Shown piece after piece: positions 1 through 6,471 of a stretch of 13,259 nt of DNA. The stretch's first letter is position 1, and every line of letters begins with the position of its first letter. The position numbers and the translations under genes are program-made. The stretch spans positions 1 to 13,259 of the forward strand of contig JALOBM010000053.1 of the NCBI GenBank assembly GCA_023228285.1, read 5' to 3'. The notes beneath the pieces were generated by a model. The model had not been told where the DNA came from. It did no database searches and worked only from the letters and a program-made list of their open reading frames with translations. Source of the stretch: Candidatus Cloacimonadota bacterium. Its GTDB lineage: Bacteria; Cloacimonadota; Cloacimonadia; Cloacimonadales; Cloacimonadaceae.

Positions 1-881
1 TCCTCATGGTATGGCGATTCGCACTCAAATCCCAAATCTTTACAGATATATCGTACAAGATTTTGAAATCTACGCATACCAACTAAGCGTTTTCTATTTT
101 TCGCAACCGCTGATTGATACTCCGATATCTGCGCCATGCTCATATTTCGCACATACTTAAGCATATCTCCTACTGACCAAAAATCCCTAAAGTCGATATA
201 GCATTCTTTAGGGATGAAAGCATTCGCGTCTATTGGACCCAGATAGATCGGTATACATCCGGCAGCTATCGCATCAAAAGGTTTTTCCGTTAAATGTCCA
301 AGTTCTAATTGGTTTTCACACGCAAAACAAAATATGTATTTTGATAAAAGCTTTAGCTTTGCGTTATAATTCCGTGGCTCGTCGCCTGGTATTTGTTTAT
401 ATCCAGATCCATAAATATCGACGCCATTGTCTAGCAGCTTCCTTATTATACATCCTCTTGCTTCGCCATCTAGATATGCATTAGTTACAACAGAACATAT
501 CGATTTTGTTCTTTTGAAGATCGGATCGTGTAAAGGATCTACCCAAACAGCTACTGGCAGATACTTAATTGTTATGTTATCTATATCAGTTGATGTGTTT
601 GTGTAAATTCTACCAAACAATTGTTGATATCTGACTGAATAACCATGTGGTCTTTTATATCTGCCCTCGTAATGGATTAATACTCTCTTATCATAGCTAA
701 ATCTCTCGATTACATTGACAATTTTCCTCATCTCGTCTAAATCATTTGGCTGCCATACCACTAGAAAATCGTCGGCGTTTGGATTGACACTTTCTGTTAA
801 TGGTTCTACCGGTATAGAGCCAACTAGACTCTCACACCCATCCCTATACCATGTAATATATGTTGACGTGTAAATTTTCAT
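1..881 (-). CDS. GT10-type fucosyltransferase-like protein, 3' end cut by window
   Basis: Reading leftward from the ATG at 881-879, an open frame of 293 codons continues past the window edge without a stop. Residues about 183-233 carry the hallmark of the C-terminal donor-binding half of GT10 alpha-1,3-fucosyltransferases: FCFACENQ, then GHLTEKPFDAIAAGCIPIYLGP, interrupted here only in description, then FIPKECYIDFRDF. The family pattern is FxxxFENS, YxTEK, AGxVPVxxG, P.SFI.xxDF. The family moves fucose from GDP-fucose to an acceptor sugar; the acceptor here is unknown. No signal peptide or membrane segment is seen, so it is probably cytosolic. Its ATG shares one base with the stop of the upstream methyltransferase (TAATG), so translation is probably coupled, and it is the last visible gene of the minus-strand glycan operon. 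The family call is strong; the sugar donor is inferred from the family. Confidence 0.85.
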   Translation of the reverse strand, partial: MKIYTSTYITWYRDGCESLVGSIPVEPLTESVNPNADDFLVVWQPNDLDEMRKIVNVIERFSYDKRVLIHYEGRYKRPHGYSVRYQQLFGRIYTNTSTDIDNITIKYLPVAVWVDPLHDPIFKRTKSICSVVTNAYLDGEARGCIIRKLLDNGVDIYGSGYKQIPGDEPRNYNAKLKLLSKYIFCFACENQLELGHLTEKPFDAIAAGCIPIYLGPIDANAFIPKECYIDFRDFWSVGDMLKYVRNMSMAQISEYQSAVAKNRKRLVGMRRFQNLVRYICKDLGFECESPYHE

Positions 882-1993
882 TAATTTATTTTAAATATTT
901 TTCGATTATTTTCTTCACCTATTTCATAAATATTATATAGCCCAGTGTGGCGACAAATAAATCTTAAAAACTCGTCATTGTCGTAGTTTCTATATGCGCC
1001 ATTCATTTGTTGGTCGTTTTTGTCGTGGAGCTGTACAAACATTTCTTTCGTTTTTAGTTTTTTCAGAAAAGATTCTAGTATCTCATATTTATCTTGTGTT
1101 TTTAGATAATGATGAAAAACATTTAATGCTAAAACTACATCAAATTCAAATTCGTTTATATCGAACACAGACTTTGGAATGACATTAAATTTAAAATATC
1201 CAGCTTCTTTGATTTTATATAAAACATCAAGAAATTGATGATGATTTTCAACTGCAGTGCATTGAAATCCATCATCCTCTAGCTGAGTGCTAAAATATCC
1301 AAATAGCGATCCGATATCAAGAACTGTATTATGCCATCTGCCGATGTTTTCTTTAATTATGTCGGCACGGTTGCTAGACCATTGATTTGCTAGCCAATCG
1401 AATGATATGTGATTGATTGGGTGATAGCTTAGCCCTTCCTGCCAGTTTTTTGCACACATCATTGTTGAGCGTTCGCAAAATTCTTTCCATTGTGTGTGCA
1501 CTCTAACAATCCTAACCGGGATTCTTTTTAATTTTAAAATTTTTGCTATAGATGTTCTATGAAAACCATTAAATAAAAAGATATTACCATTTCTACCTAT
1601 TGCTACAGCAATTTCATCATTAAAATTACCGTCAGGATTATAACACGGCATACCTTTCAATAACTCTCGTTGACTAAAAATACCATAGTTTTTGATATTT
1701 TCATATAAGCTTCTAATTTCATCTTCACGTTCGTCAAAGTCGCTTACTCTCCATCGTGCCCATTGTGGTATGCCTTGTTTTATCAACTCGATTGCCATAC
1801 TACGTAGTGAATTTTCAGACCATGGTTTATTTTCAATAAACAGCTCTATACAACCAATATAAACTGGGGATTCACTAAGCGGTAATATATTTAAATCCCA
1901 ATCACCATCTAAAACTTCGAATGGCTTCAATATATCAAAACACTCTCTGAGCATGCATTGAATTCTATTTGGATGTACTACATGGGTTTGCAT
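881..1993 (-). CDS. ParB-like N-terminal domain fused to SAM-dependent methyltransferase
   Basis: A 370-residue protein of two parts. Residues about 105-165 resemble the ParB/Srx-like fold: a PDGNFNDEIAVAIGRNG stretch and then NGFHRTSIAKILKLKRIPV, matching the (D/N)GxHR plus IPV pattern of that superfamily. Residues about 215-330 are a class I Rossmann methyltransferase, with motif I VLDIGSLFGYFS (224-235) and NVFHHYL (291-297) in the motif IV region. The ParB-like part has no obvious DNA-binding partner domain, so a role in chromosome partition is unlikely. In this glycan operon the enzyme most plausibly methylates a sugar or another small substrate; this is inference. The start lies 3 bases after the stop of the radical-SAM gene, and the stop overlaps the ATG of the fucosyltransferase-like gene. 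No good Shine-Dalgarno site is seen, which fits coupled translation. Confidence 0.75.
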   Translation of the reverse strand: MQTHVVHPNRIQCMLRECFDILKPFEVLDGDWDLNILPLSESPVYIGCIELFIENKPWSENSLRSMAIELIKQGIPQWARWRVSDFDEREDEIRSLYENIKNYGIFSQRELLKGMPCYNPDGNFNDEIAVAIGRNGNIFLFNGFHRTSIAKILKLKRIPVRIVRVHTQWKEFCERSTMMCAKNWQEGLSYHPINHISFDWLANQWSSNRADIIKENIGRWHNTVLDIGSLFGYFSTQLEDDGFQCTAVENHHQFLDVLYKIKEAGYFKFNVIPKSVFDINEFEFDVVLALNVFHHYLKTQDKYEILESFLKKLKTKEMFVQLHDKNDQQMNGAYRNYDNDEFLRFICRHTGLYNIYEIGEENNRKIFKIN

Positions 1994-1996
1994 ATT

Positions 1997-3634
1997 TTAT
2001 TGCCAATTCCTAAAACATTTTTTACAGATGTTACACTGTCCGCCAGCTTTGGCCTCTCTAAACTTTTGACAATAATCATTTTGCCAAATGATGTTGTCAT
2101 TTAAATTTCCATTCTCTTTCATTGGTGGAGCAATACTATTGCAAATCGTTATTGATTTATTGCCATTTACACCGATCGTCTTCCACGGCATTTGGCAACC
2201 ATTCCTAACTTCATCTTTAGAAATTAATATTGGATAACTCGTGATGATGTCTGACTCTGGCATAGCCACAATATCATCAATTATTTTTTGATCTTGTTTT
2301 GTTAGAACCATATCCCAAAAGTTTTTATTTTCGTTGTCATCAAAATGTGGCAATAAATTATGTAAATGAACACCTTTTACACCAAGTGCTTTTGCTAATC
2401 TAAGAAATTCTGAGACACCGTGTATGTTTTGTTTATCGCAAACTCTCGACAAATATGTTGGAATACCAGAGTTAACACTCAACCTTATTCCGTCTAGAAC
2501 TTGATCAAAAAGATCCTTCTTTGTAGTTTTTATATATTCTTCTGCATTTGAAGCATTCAAACTAACAGAGATATATTCAGGTTCACAACCATAAATTTCA
2601 TGTAATCTCTTAGATAACAAAGTGCCATTTGTTATCAATCCGACAAATAATTTTTTACCATATGATCGTTGCGCTTCATTTGGATGTTTGAAGTAGCTTA
2701 GTATTTGTACTAAATTGCTACACAAAAATGGCTCACCAAAACCACATATACAAAGTGAAGTTATTGACGGGAATCTAAATAGAAGATCATCAATAACTTG
2801 GGTAGACATATCTGGAAAATCTTCTAATTCCTTATGTTGTCTCCAACAGAAGCCGCATTCAAGATTACATCTATTAGTTATATATAAAGTAGCTGAAACT
2901 GGTTGTTCTATAAAACTCTGCATTCTGATATATTCTTTCTGCTTATTTGTAAAATCTTTTTCGCCAGATTGAATTTTCTTATCATTTGAAAGGCTAGTAT
3001 ATGCTCCAAGCAACGCATAAAGATTAGTTTCTGAAGGATCTTTTTGAAAAATTTCAAATAGTTTTCTTGGTAGCGATTCAAGCCAGACATATTTAAATTC
3101 TTTAAACTTTTCCATTAAGTTTAAATATCTTCCAAAAATGAGTTCATTGCTCCATAATGGCGAGTGTTGACCAACAACATCTTCTATTAGTTTATATGTA
3201 TAACCGTCAGCTTTCATACGCTCGAGCTGTTCGACTTCGCACGACATGTTTTCAAGATTATATGGATAATTTTTGAAAACATCGAACTTATATATCTTGA
3301 TACCGTAGATTTTAAAATCTACGTGGACATCTAAAAGCCTAAAGCACACCATAGAAACTTTGGGATCTTGTTCATTGATTGCTGTCCTATACATTGTTTC
3401 TATAGCATCAGGATTAAGCACCATATCTTCATCAACTTCGATATAATATGGTGTCTTACATCTTACCAACATCTGTTGAAATGCAACAGACATAGGACTG
3501 TAATCTTTGATTATGTCGATTGTGACTTTAGCAGTCTGATCTTGTAATGCTTTTAAACATATTGGATAATTAGGGTTATTTCCCGCACTGATGACGAAAG
3601 CAGTAATTTGCTTAGTTAAATCAATTTGGTTCAT
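1997..3634 (-). CDS. GT2-like glycosyltransferase domain fused to radical SAM/SPASM enzyme
   Basis: A 545-residue two-domain protein. The N-terminal part (about 8-165) looks like a GT2-type nucleotide-sugar-binding domain, with SPMSVAFQQML followed by PYYIEVDEDMVLNPDAI, where D68-E69-D70 would be the DxD metal site. From about 246 a radical SAM domain begins: CNLECGFC supplies the CxxxCxxC triad (C256, C260, C263) for the 4Fe-4S cluster, and GFGEPF (298-303) sits where the family has its GGE motif. The C-terminus has SPASM-like cysteines C480, C498, C522, C534, C537 and C540 for auxiliary clusters. The family performs radical chemistry on sugars, peptides or other substrates; the substrate here is unknown. 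Flanking genes are 3 bases away on both sides, so it belongs to the glycan operon. Having both domains in one chain is unusual. Confidence 0.82.
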   Translation of the reverse strand: MNQIDLTKQITAFVISAGNNPNYPICLKALQDQTAKVTIDIIKDYSPMSVAFQQMLVRCKTPYYIEVDEDMVLNPDAIETMYRTAINEQDPKVSMVCFRLLDVHVDFKIYGIKIYKFDVFKNYPYNLENMSCEVEQLERMKADGYTYKLIEDVVGQHSPLWSNELIFGRYLNLMEKFKEFKYVWLESLPRKLFEIFQKDPSETNLYALLGAYTSLSNDKKIQSGEKDFTNKQKEYIRMQSFIEQPVSATLYITNRCNLECGFCWRQHKELEDFPDMSTQVIDDLLFRFPSITSLCICGFGEPFLCSNLVQILSYFKHPNEAQRSYGKKLFVGLITNGTLLSKRLHEIYGCEPEYISVSLNASNAEEYIKTTKKDLFDQVLDGIRLSVNSGIPTYLSRVCDKQNIHGVSEFLRLAKALGVKGVHLHNLLPHFDDNENKNFWDMVLTKQDQKIIDDIVAMPESDIITSYPILISKDEVRNGCQMPWKTIGVNGNKSITICNSIAPPMKENGNLNDNIIWQNDYCQKFREAKAGGQCNICKKCFRNWQ

Positions 3635-3637
3635 TTT

Positions 3638-4642
3638 TTATTCCATTTTAAAATGTCTATTGATTGTATTAATCATTTTAAAGTTATTGCTAACTATAGA
3701 TTCAAAAGCCAAATCCCAGTATGGCGATATTGTTTTCCATCCTAATGTTTTTTCAACTCTATTCCTGTTTTCTGTACCAACTTTTTGTCTCAGATCTTTG
3801 TTTTCTAATAGATGTAGTTTTTTATTCATCTCTTCTACAACTACATTTTCTGGATTCACTGGAACAATCCAATCAGGGTCTAGAATCATCCTGATAGATC
3901 CTACATCAGTACAAACAACAGGAATTCCACACGAACAAGCCTCCAGTACAACTCTAGGCATACATTCACTGAGACTTGTCATAACAAGAACGTCAATAGC
4001 ATTGTAGAAACGCAGCATTGGATCTAATGTGCGCTCAACAAAGAAAGCCCTACCATGTTGTGATTGGATCTCTACTTTAAAATCCAATTGCTCTAATAAA
4101 TGCATTCGCTTAATATTATCTCTTCTACCAGCCCATCCAACTATCAAGCTAGTAACATATCTTCCATATCTCTTAACTAGTGATGGTATTGGTAATGGTT
4201 GTGCTGTTTTATTACAAGATACAGTTTTCCATTTACCTCTATTCCAAATCGGAGACTGTTGAGCTCTTTTAACAGGTTTAAAAAATTCAGTATCGATACC
4301 TTCAGGCAGAAAAATAGTTGGACATTTGTAATGTTCTTTACAATATTCAAATGTTTGTGGTGATATCCCAACAGCTAAATCAAGATACGGATATGGCTCT
4401 AAATTAATAACCGGTCCAGCGTGGCCACCAACGACTTTTATTCCAAGATCTTTAGCTTTAAAACAAAGCTCTCTAGCTTCAATCGAAATATCAGGACCAT
4501 GAATATAAACTACATCTATATTATTTAAATTGTCTTCATTGTGCTTCTGAATTACAATTTCGTGTTTAGAGTACTTTTGCTGTTCTTTATCTAGAAAATA
4601 ATAAGCCCAACCAAATTGATCAATAATCTTTGCGATTTTCAT
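3638..4642 (-). CDS. GT4-family glycosyltransferase (GT-B fold)
   Basis: A 334-residue protein and the first gene of the minus-strand operon. The C-terminal half carries the GT4 signature, with SECMPRVVLEACSCGIPVV at about 225-243; E226 and E234 form the E-x7-E motif that binds the donor nucleotide-sugar. Upstream, LPEGIDTEFFKP (about 112-123) matches the usual N(G/E)VD..F.P linker. The N-terminal domain is short and divergent compared with typical 370-400-residue GT4 enzymes. An in-frame TGA lies three codons before the ATG at 4642, which fixes the start; no clear Shine-Dalgarno site precedes it. A cytosolic retaining transferase is expected; donor and acceptor cannot be read from the sequence. 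Any promoter should lie in 4643-4990, but I see no confident -10/-35 pair. Confidence 0.85.
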   Translation of the reverse strand: MKIAKIIDQFGWAYYFLDKEQQKYSKHEIVIQKHNEDNLNNIDVVYIHGPDISIEARELCFKAKDLGIKVVGGHAGPVINLEPYPYLDLAVGISPQTFEYCKEHYKCPTIFLPEGIDTEFFKPVKRAQQSPIWNRGKWKTVSCNKTAQPLPIPSLVKRYGRYVTSLIVGWAGRRDNIKRMHLLEQLDFKVEIQSQHGRAFFVERTLDPMLRFYNAIDVLVMTSLSECMPRVVLEACSCGIPVVCTDVGSIRMILDPDWIVPVNPENVVVEEMNKKLHLLENKDLRQKVGTENRNRVEKTLGWKTISPYWDLAFESIVSNNFKMINTINRHFKME

Positions 4643-4985
4643 TTGTATTCAGATAAATAATTGCCCTAATGTCCTCGTTGTAATACAATATAATTTCAAT
4701 GAAGATAACAGTTGTTTTGGCAAGAAATAGAAAATCGCTATTCTATCTACTTCTCAGCTTGTTTCACTTGTCTTTTAAGCTGGAGATATTAGATTGTGTC
4801 TTGTCAGTAGTCTGTATTTCGCTCGCAATGCTTCGCATTGCTTGCTTCATTTGTCTACTGAATAATTTCATGCCTCGCTGCGCTTGGCATACAATTATTC
4901 GAGATTTAGAAAATTATCAAGAAGCTTAGAGCTAGATTAGATTGAACAGATCAAATTAACAAGGTTGTAGTTAATTTGTGTAGAG
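4643..4985. other. Non-coding upstream region with a cluster of hairpins
   Basis: About 340 bases upstream of the minus-strand operon without a convincing gene. I see several inverted repeats. GCAATGC/GCATTGC (4825-4831 / 4835-4841, 3-base loop) is enclosed by CAGTAG/CTACTG (4805-4810 / 4855-4860). Next comes a two-part stem, GAATAATT plus ATGCC pairing with GGCAT plus AATTATTC (4860-4867, 4870-4874 / 4886-4890, 4893-4900). Finally CAAATTAAC/GTTAATTTG is a perfect 9-bp stem (4952-4960 / 4970-4978). None has a clear T-run. On the minus strand they could form a structured 5' leader of the glycan operon or be part of the RNA encoded just upstream. A 76-codon plus-strand open frame here (4699-4929) is hydrophobic, lacks a ribosome site and is probably chance. 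Confidence 0.5.
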
Positions 4986-4993
4986 TTGAATAG

Positions 4994-5167
4994 GATAGCC
5001 CCCCCGCCCCCAAACGGCTACTTTGGGGTACCCACCGCGAGTTTAACGTCCCGCAATCCTCAGCAATGGTTAAACTGCTGAACTCCTTAGACGTGTTCCC
5101 AAACGGAACCTCCAACCATCCTTGATTTAATGTTCTGCGGCTCTCCTGATCTTGCGACCAACCGCAG
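4994..5167 (-). ncRNA. Structured RNA with two pseudoknots; candidate HEARO/omega RNA lacking its nuclease ORF
   Basis: This stretch is richer in G+C than its flanks and packed with pairing. In minus-strand order: stem CTGCGG/CCGCAG (5162-5167 / 5135-5140); hairpin GTTCC/GGAAC (5105-5109 / 5095-5099); hairpin CAGCA/TGCTG (5076-5080 / 5061-5065) whose loop GTTTAAC (5069-5075) pairs perfectly with GTTAAAC (5041-5047), forming a pseudoknot; then hairpin CCCCAAA/TTTGGGG (5022-5028 / 5008-5014) whose loop TAGCC (5016-5020) pairs with GGCTA (4996-5000), a second pseudoknot. The line ATTGCGGGACGTTAAACT followed by CGCGGTGGG resembles, from memory, the HEARO (IscB omega RNA) consensus; I could not check this. 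An omega RNA normally lies directly upstream of an iscB gene; none follows here, so this would be an orphan copy. The structure is solid, the family name is tentative and the ends are approximate. Confidence 0.45.
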
Positions 5168-5288
5168 CCAGATTGCTCTTTTTTACGGCTATCAGGCCGT
5201 CTCGTCTAAAGTGAGCACATCGTTCTTCTTTAGTTGTCCTATCCAGAGGACCGAGCACATAGCGATACGTAAGATACGTATAAAGATT

Positions 5289-5323
5289 GCTACACTAGCG
5301 TGTGATCAGTACGCTAGTGTAGC
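5289..5323. terminator. Perfect 13-bp inverted repeat, possible bidirectional terminator
   Basis: GCTACACTAGCGT (5289-5301) pairs perfectly with ACGCTAGTGTAGC (5311-5323) around a 9-base loop. The plus-strand tail is TTTCT and the minus-strand tail is AATCTTTA, so the U-tracts are weak both ways. It sits between the HEARO-like segment and the tandem modules. A shorter perfect hairpin, ATACGTA/TACGTAT (5265-5271 / 5275-5281), lies just left of it. It may be a structural part of the neighbouring minus-strand RNA rather than a terminator. Confidence 0.4.
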
Positions 5324-5330
5324 TTTCTAA

Positions 5331-5507
5331 GAAGTGCCAAAAGCTCAAAATGACCTAAATGCATTAGCCGTAGAAAGATTGAGACGACCTTATGCACCTG
5401 CGGTCCTGATGGAGAACGGGCCAATAAAACTGTGGAACTGAAGTGCCAAAAGTGATCTAACCACACTAGCCGTAGAGGAAGACTGGCCTTGTGTGGCTGC
5501 GACCCAA
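5331..5507 (-). ncRNA. Two tandem covarying RNA modules
   Basis: Two related units, 5331-5409 and 5440-5507, each begin (plus strand) GAAGTGCCAAAAG and share TAGCCGTAG at the same place. In unit 1 the stem is TGCAT/ATGCA (5360-5364 / 5392-5396); in unit 2 it is CCACAC/GTGTGG (5461-5466 / 5491-5496). The pairs differ in sequence yet still pair, which is covariation. An outer stem is GACC/GGTC (5352-5355 / 5402-5405) in unit 1 and GATC/GACC (5454-5457 / 5501-5504) in unit 2. The leftover A-C mismatches on the plus strand become U-G wobbles on the minus strand, so the RNA is probably minus-strand. A partial third copy of the CCAAAAGCTCAAAA element lies at 5609-5622. Function and family are unknown. 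Confidence 0.5.
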
Positions 5508-5517
5508 AGTAAAAAAT

Positions 5518-5602
5518 GTGTTGCTGTGTTGCTGTGTTGCTGTGTTGCTGTGTTGCTGTGTTGCTGTGTTGCTGTGTTGCTGTGTTGCTGTGTTGCTGTG
5601 TT
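5518..5602. repeat. Octanucleotide tandem repeat (GTGTTGCT), about 10.6 copies
   Basis: Ten perfect GTGTTGCT units run from 5518 to 5597, followed by GTGTT. It lies directly after the second tandem RNA module. It contains no stop in the frame opening at 5516 and would encode a CCCVAVLL octapeptide repeat, but no ribosome site or homologous fold supports translation. Perfect arrays of this kind change length by replication slippage. Confidence 0.95.
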
Positions 5603-5631
5603 ATATTACCAAAAGCTCAAAAAAATGATCA

Positions 5632-5655
5632 CTGTAATCACCAATTTTTAAATAC
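5632..5655 (+). promoter_or_regulatory. Copy 1 of CTGYAATCACCA-N6-(T)AAAATAC element
   Basis: The 12-base core CTGTAATCACCA is followed by a 6-base spacer and then AAATAC. It lies next to the 3' end of the minus-strand zinc-finger gene and has no plus-strand gene directly after it. It is one of three same-strand copies (see 5896 and 6361); the recurring two-box layout suggests a promoter or protein-binding site. Confidence 0.45.
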
Positions 5656-5694
5656 GTTATTTACTTATCGAAATCTGCAAAACGATCAATTGCA

Positions 5695-5874
5695 CTAGCT
5701 ATTCGGGGCAAAGCCATTCTGGCAACTTGGACTTGCTTTAGCACAGAGAATATCAGGGTCTGGTATTGGCAGTGGGTGATTAGCTGAACATTTTACACAA
5801 TAATGTGTGTCCGGCAAGAACTCTAGGCGTTCTTCTGGTATCTTGTCACCACAATCTTCACAAAATTTAATCAT
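5695..5874 (-). CDS. Small DksA/TraR-type C4 zinc-finger protein
   Basis: The 59-residue reading from the ATG at 5874 begins MIKFCEDCGDKIPEERL and continues PDTHYCVKC. Cysteines C5, C8, C26 and C29 form the C4 zinc site and CG.(K/P)IPxxRL...P.T..C..C is the DksA/TraR finger pattern. Full DksA is about 150 residues with a coiled coil that enters the RNA polymerase secondary channel; only the finger is present here, followed by a proline- and cysteine-containing tail of about 25 residues. Short proteins of this kind are frequent in phages. Whether it touches polymerase is unknown. A longer reading from TTG at 5901 adds nine residues but would start inside the copy-2 regulatory element, so I prefer 5874. 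Neither start has a good Shine-Dalgarno site. It is divergent from the dUTPase gene. Confidence 0.75.
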   Translation of the reverse strand: MIKFCEDCGDKIPEERLEFLPDTHYCVKCSANHPLPIPDPDILCAKASPSCQNGFAPNS

Positions 5875-5895
5875 ATCTGCGACGTAATCAGAGCA

Positions 5896-5920
5896 CTGCA
5901 ATCACCAGATGATAAAATAC
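5896..5920 (+). promoter_or_regulatory. Copy 2 of CTGYAATCACCA-N6-TAAAATAC element, upstream of dUTPase
   Basis: Core CTGCAATCACCA plus a 6-base spacer and AAAATAC, ending 21 bases before the dUTPase ATG. It lies in the short gap between divergent genes, the best position of the three copies for a promoter or operator acting on dut. Confidence 0.5.
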
Positions 5921-5941
5921 CACTGATGTATTTCATAGATC

Positions 5942-6415
5942 ATGCAAATTAAATTTCTGAAATTATCAGACCGAGCAAAAATTCCGACGAAAGCGACAAA
6001 CTATGCCGCTGGGTTTGATATTGCTAGTGCGGAGAGATATGAACTTGCACCGGGAGAGAGTCATCTTTTTAAAACTGGTTTGTCTTCCAGCATTGACGAA
6101 GGTTATTGTGTAGTGCTGTTTGACAGATCTGGTATGGGTGCGAAGAAAAATATTCACCGCTTAGCTGGTGTTATTGACAGTGATTATCGTGGAGAATGGG
6201 GAGTCTGCCTCGTAAACCTCAGCAAGAATACGCATATTATTAATGAGGGAGACAACATAATTCAGGGGTTAGTAATAACGGTTCCTGAATTATCAATAGT
6301 TGAAGTTCAATCACTTGACGAGACTGAACGCGGAAATAAGGGTTACGGATCGTCCGATAACTGTAATCACCATTCATTAAAATACAAACAACAATATAAC
6401 CCTCAAACAGACTAA
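5942..6415 (+). CDS. dut: dUTP diphosphatase (trimeric dUTPase)
   Basis: A 157-residue protein with all five dUTPase motifs: 1 AAGFDI (22-27), 2 DRSGMGAK (61-68), 3 GVIDSDYRGEW (76-86), 4 EGDNIIQGLVI (102-112) and 5 RGNKGYGSSD (130-139). The family hydrolyses dUTP to dUMP and pyrophosphate as a homotrimer, keeping uracil out of DNA and supplying dUMP for dTMP synthesis. D80 and Y82 of motif 3 are the expected catalytic and sugar-stacking residues. Motif 2 has DRSG in place of the usual PRSG, and motif 5 has GYGSSD where GFGSTG is typical. About 18 extra residues follow motif 5; that tail is partly encoded by copy 3 of the repeated element at 6361, suggesting it arose with that insertion. No clear Shine-Dalgarno site precedes the ATG. 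Confidence 0.95.
   Translation: MQIKFLKLSDRAKIPTKATNYAAGFDIASAERYELAPGESHLFKTGLSSSIDEGYCVVLFDRSGMGAKKNIHRLAGVIDSDYRGEWGVCLVNLSKNTHIINEGDNIIQGLVITVPELSIVEVQSLDETERGNKGYGSSDNCNHHSLKYKQQYNPQTD
6361..6385 (+). promoter_or_regulatory. Copy 3 of CTGYAATCACCA-N6-TAAAATAC element, inside the end of dut
   Basis: Core CTGTAATCACCA, 6-base spacer and AAAATAC, located in the last codons of dut and 86 bases before the CAP-protein ATG at 6472. It could drive the CAP gene and those after it. A weaker inverted copy of the core (minus-strand CTGCAATCACC) lies at 6968-6978. Confidence 0.45.
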
Positions 6416-6471
6416 ATAGGCACATCGCCTCTTAGTATATTCTTTCTAACCTTTACCAAAGGAGTTTGACT

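Noticed and set aside
233..484. Plus-strand open frame inside the fucosyltransferase-like gene
   Set aside because: Antisense shadow of a frame with clear GT10 motifs.
4699..4929. 76-codon plus-strand open frame
   Set aside because: No ribosome site and no recognisable domain; it is laid over the inverted repeats, which explain its composition.
5130..5330. 66-codon plus-strand open frame
   Set aside because: It overlaps a run of hairpins in the structured RNA region and has no ribosome site or family features.
5518..5602. CRISPR array
   Set aside because: The repeats are contiguous 8-mers with no spacers.
5516..5698. 60-codon frame made of a CCCVAVLL repeat
   Set aside because: It is the translation of the 8-bp tandem repeat; no Shine-Dalgarno site and a non-protein-like composition.
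5875..5901. N-terminal extension of the zinc-finger protein from TTG at 5901
   Set aside because: It adds nine residues outside the family motif and starts inside the repeated regulatory element; the ATG at 5874 directly precedes the finger.
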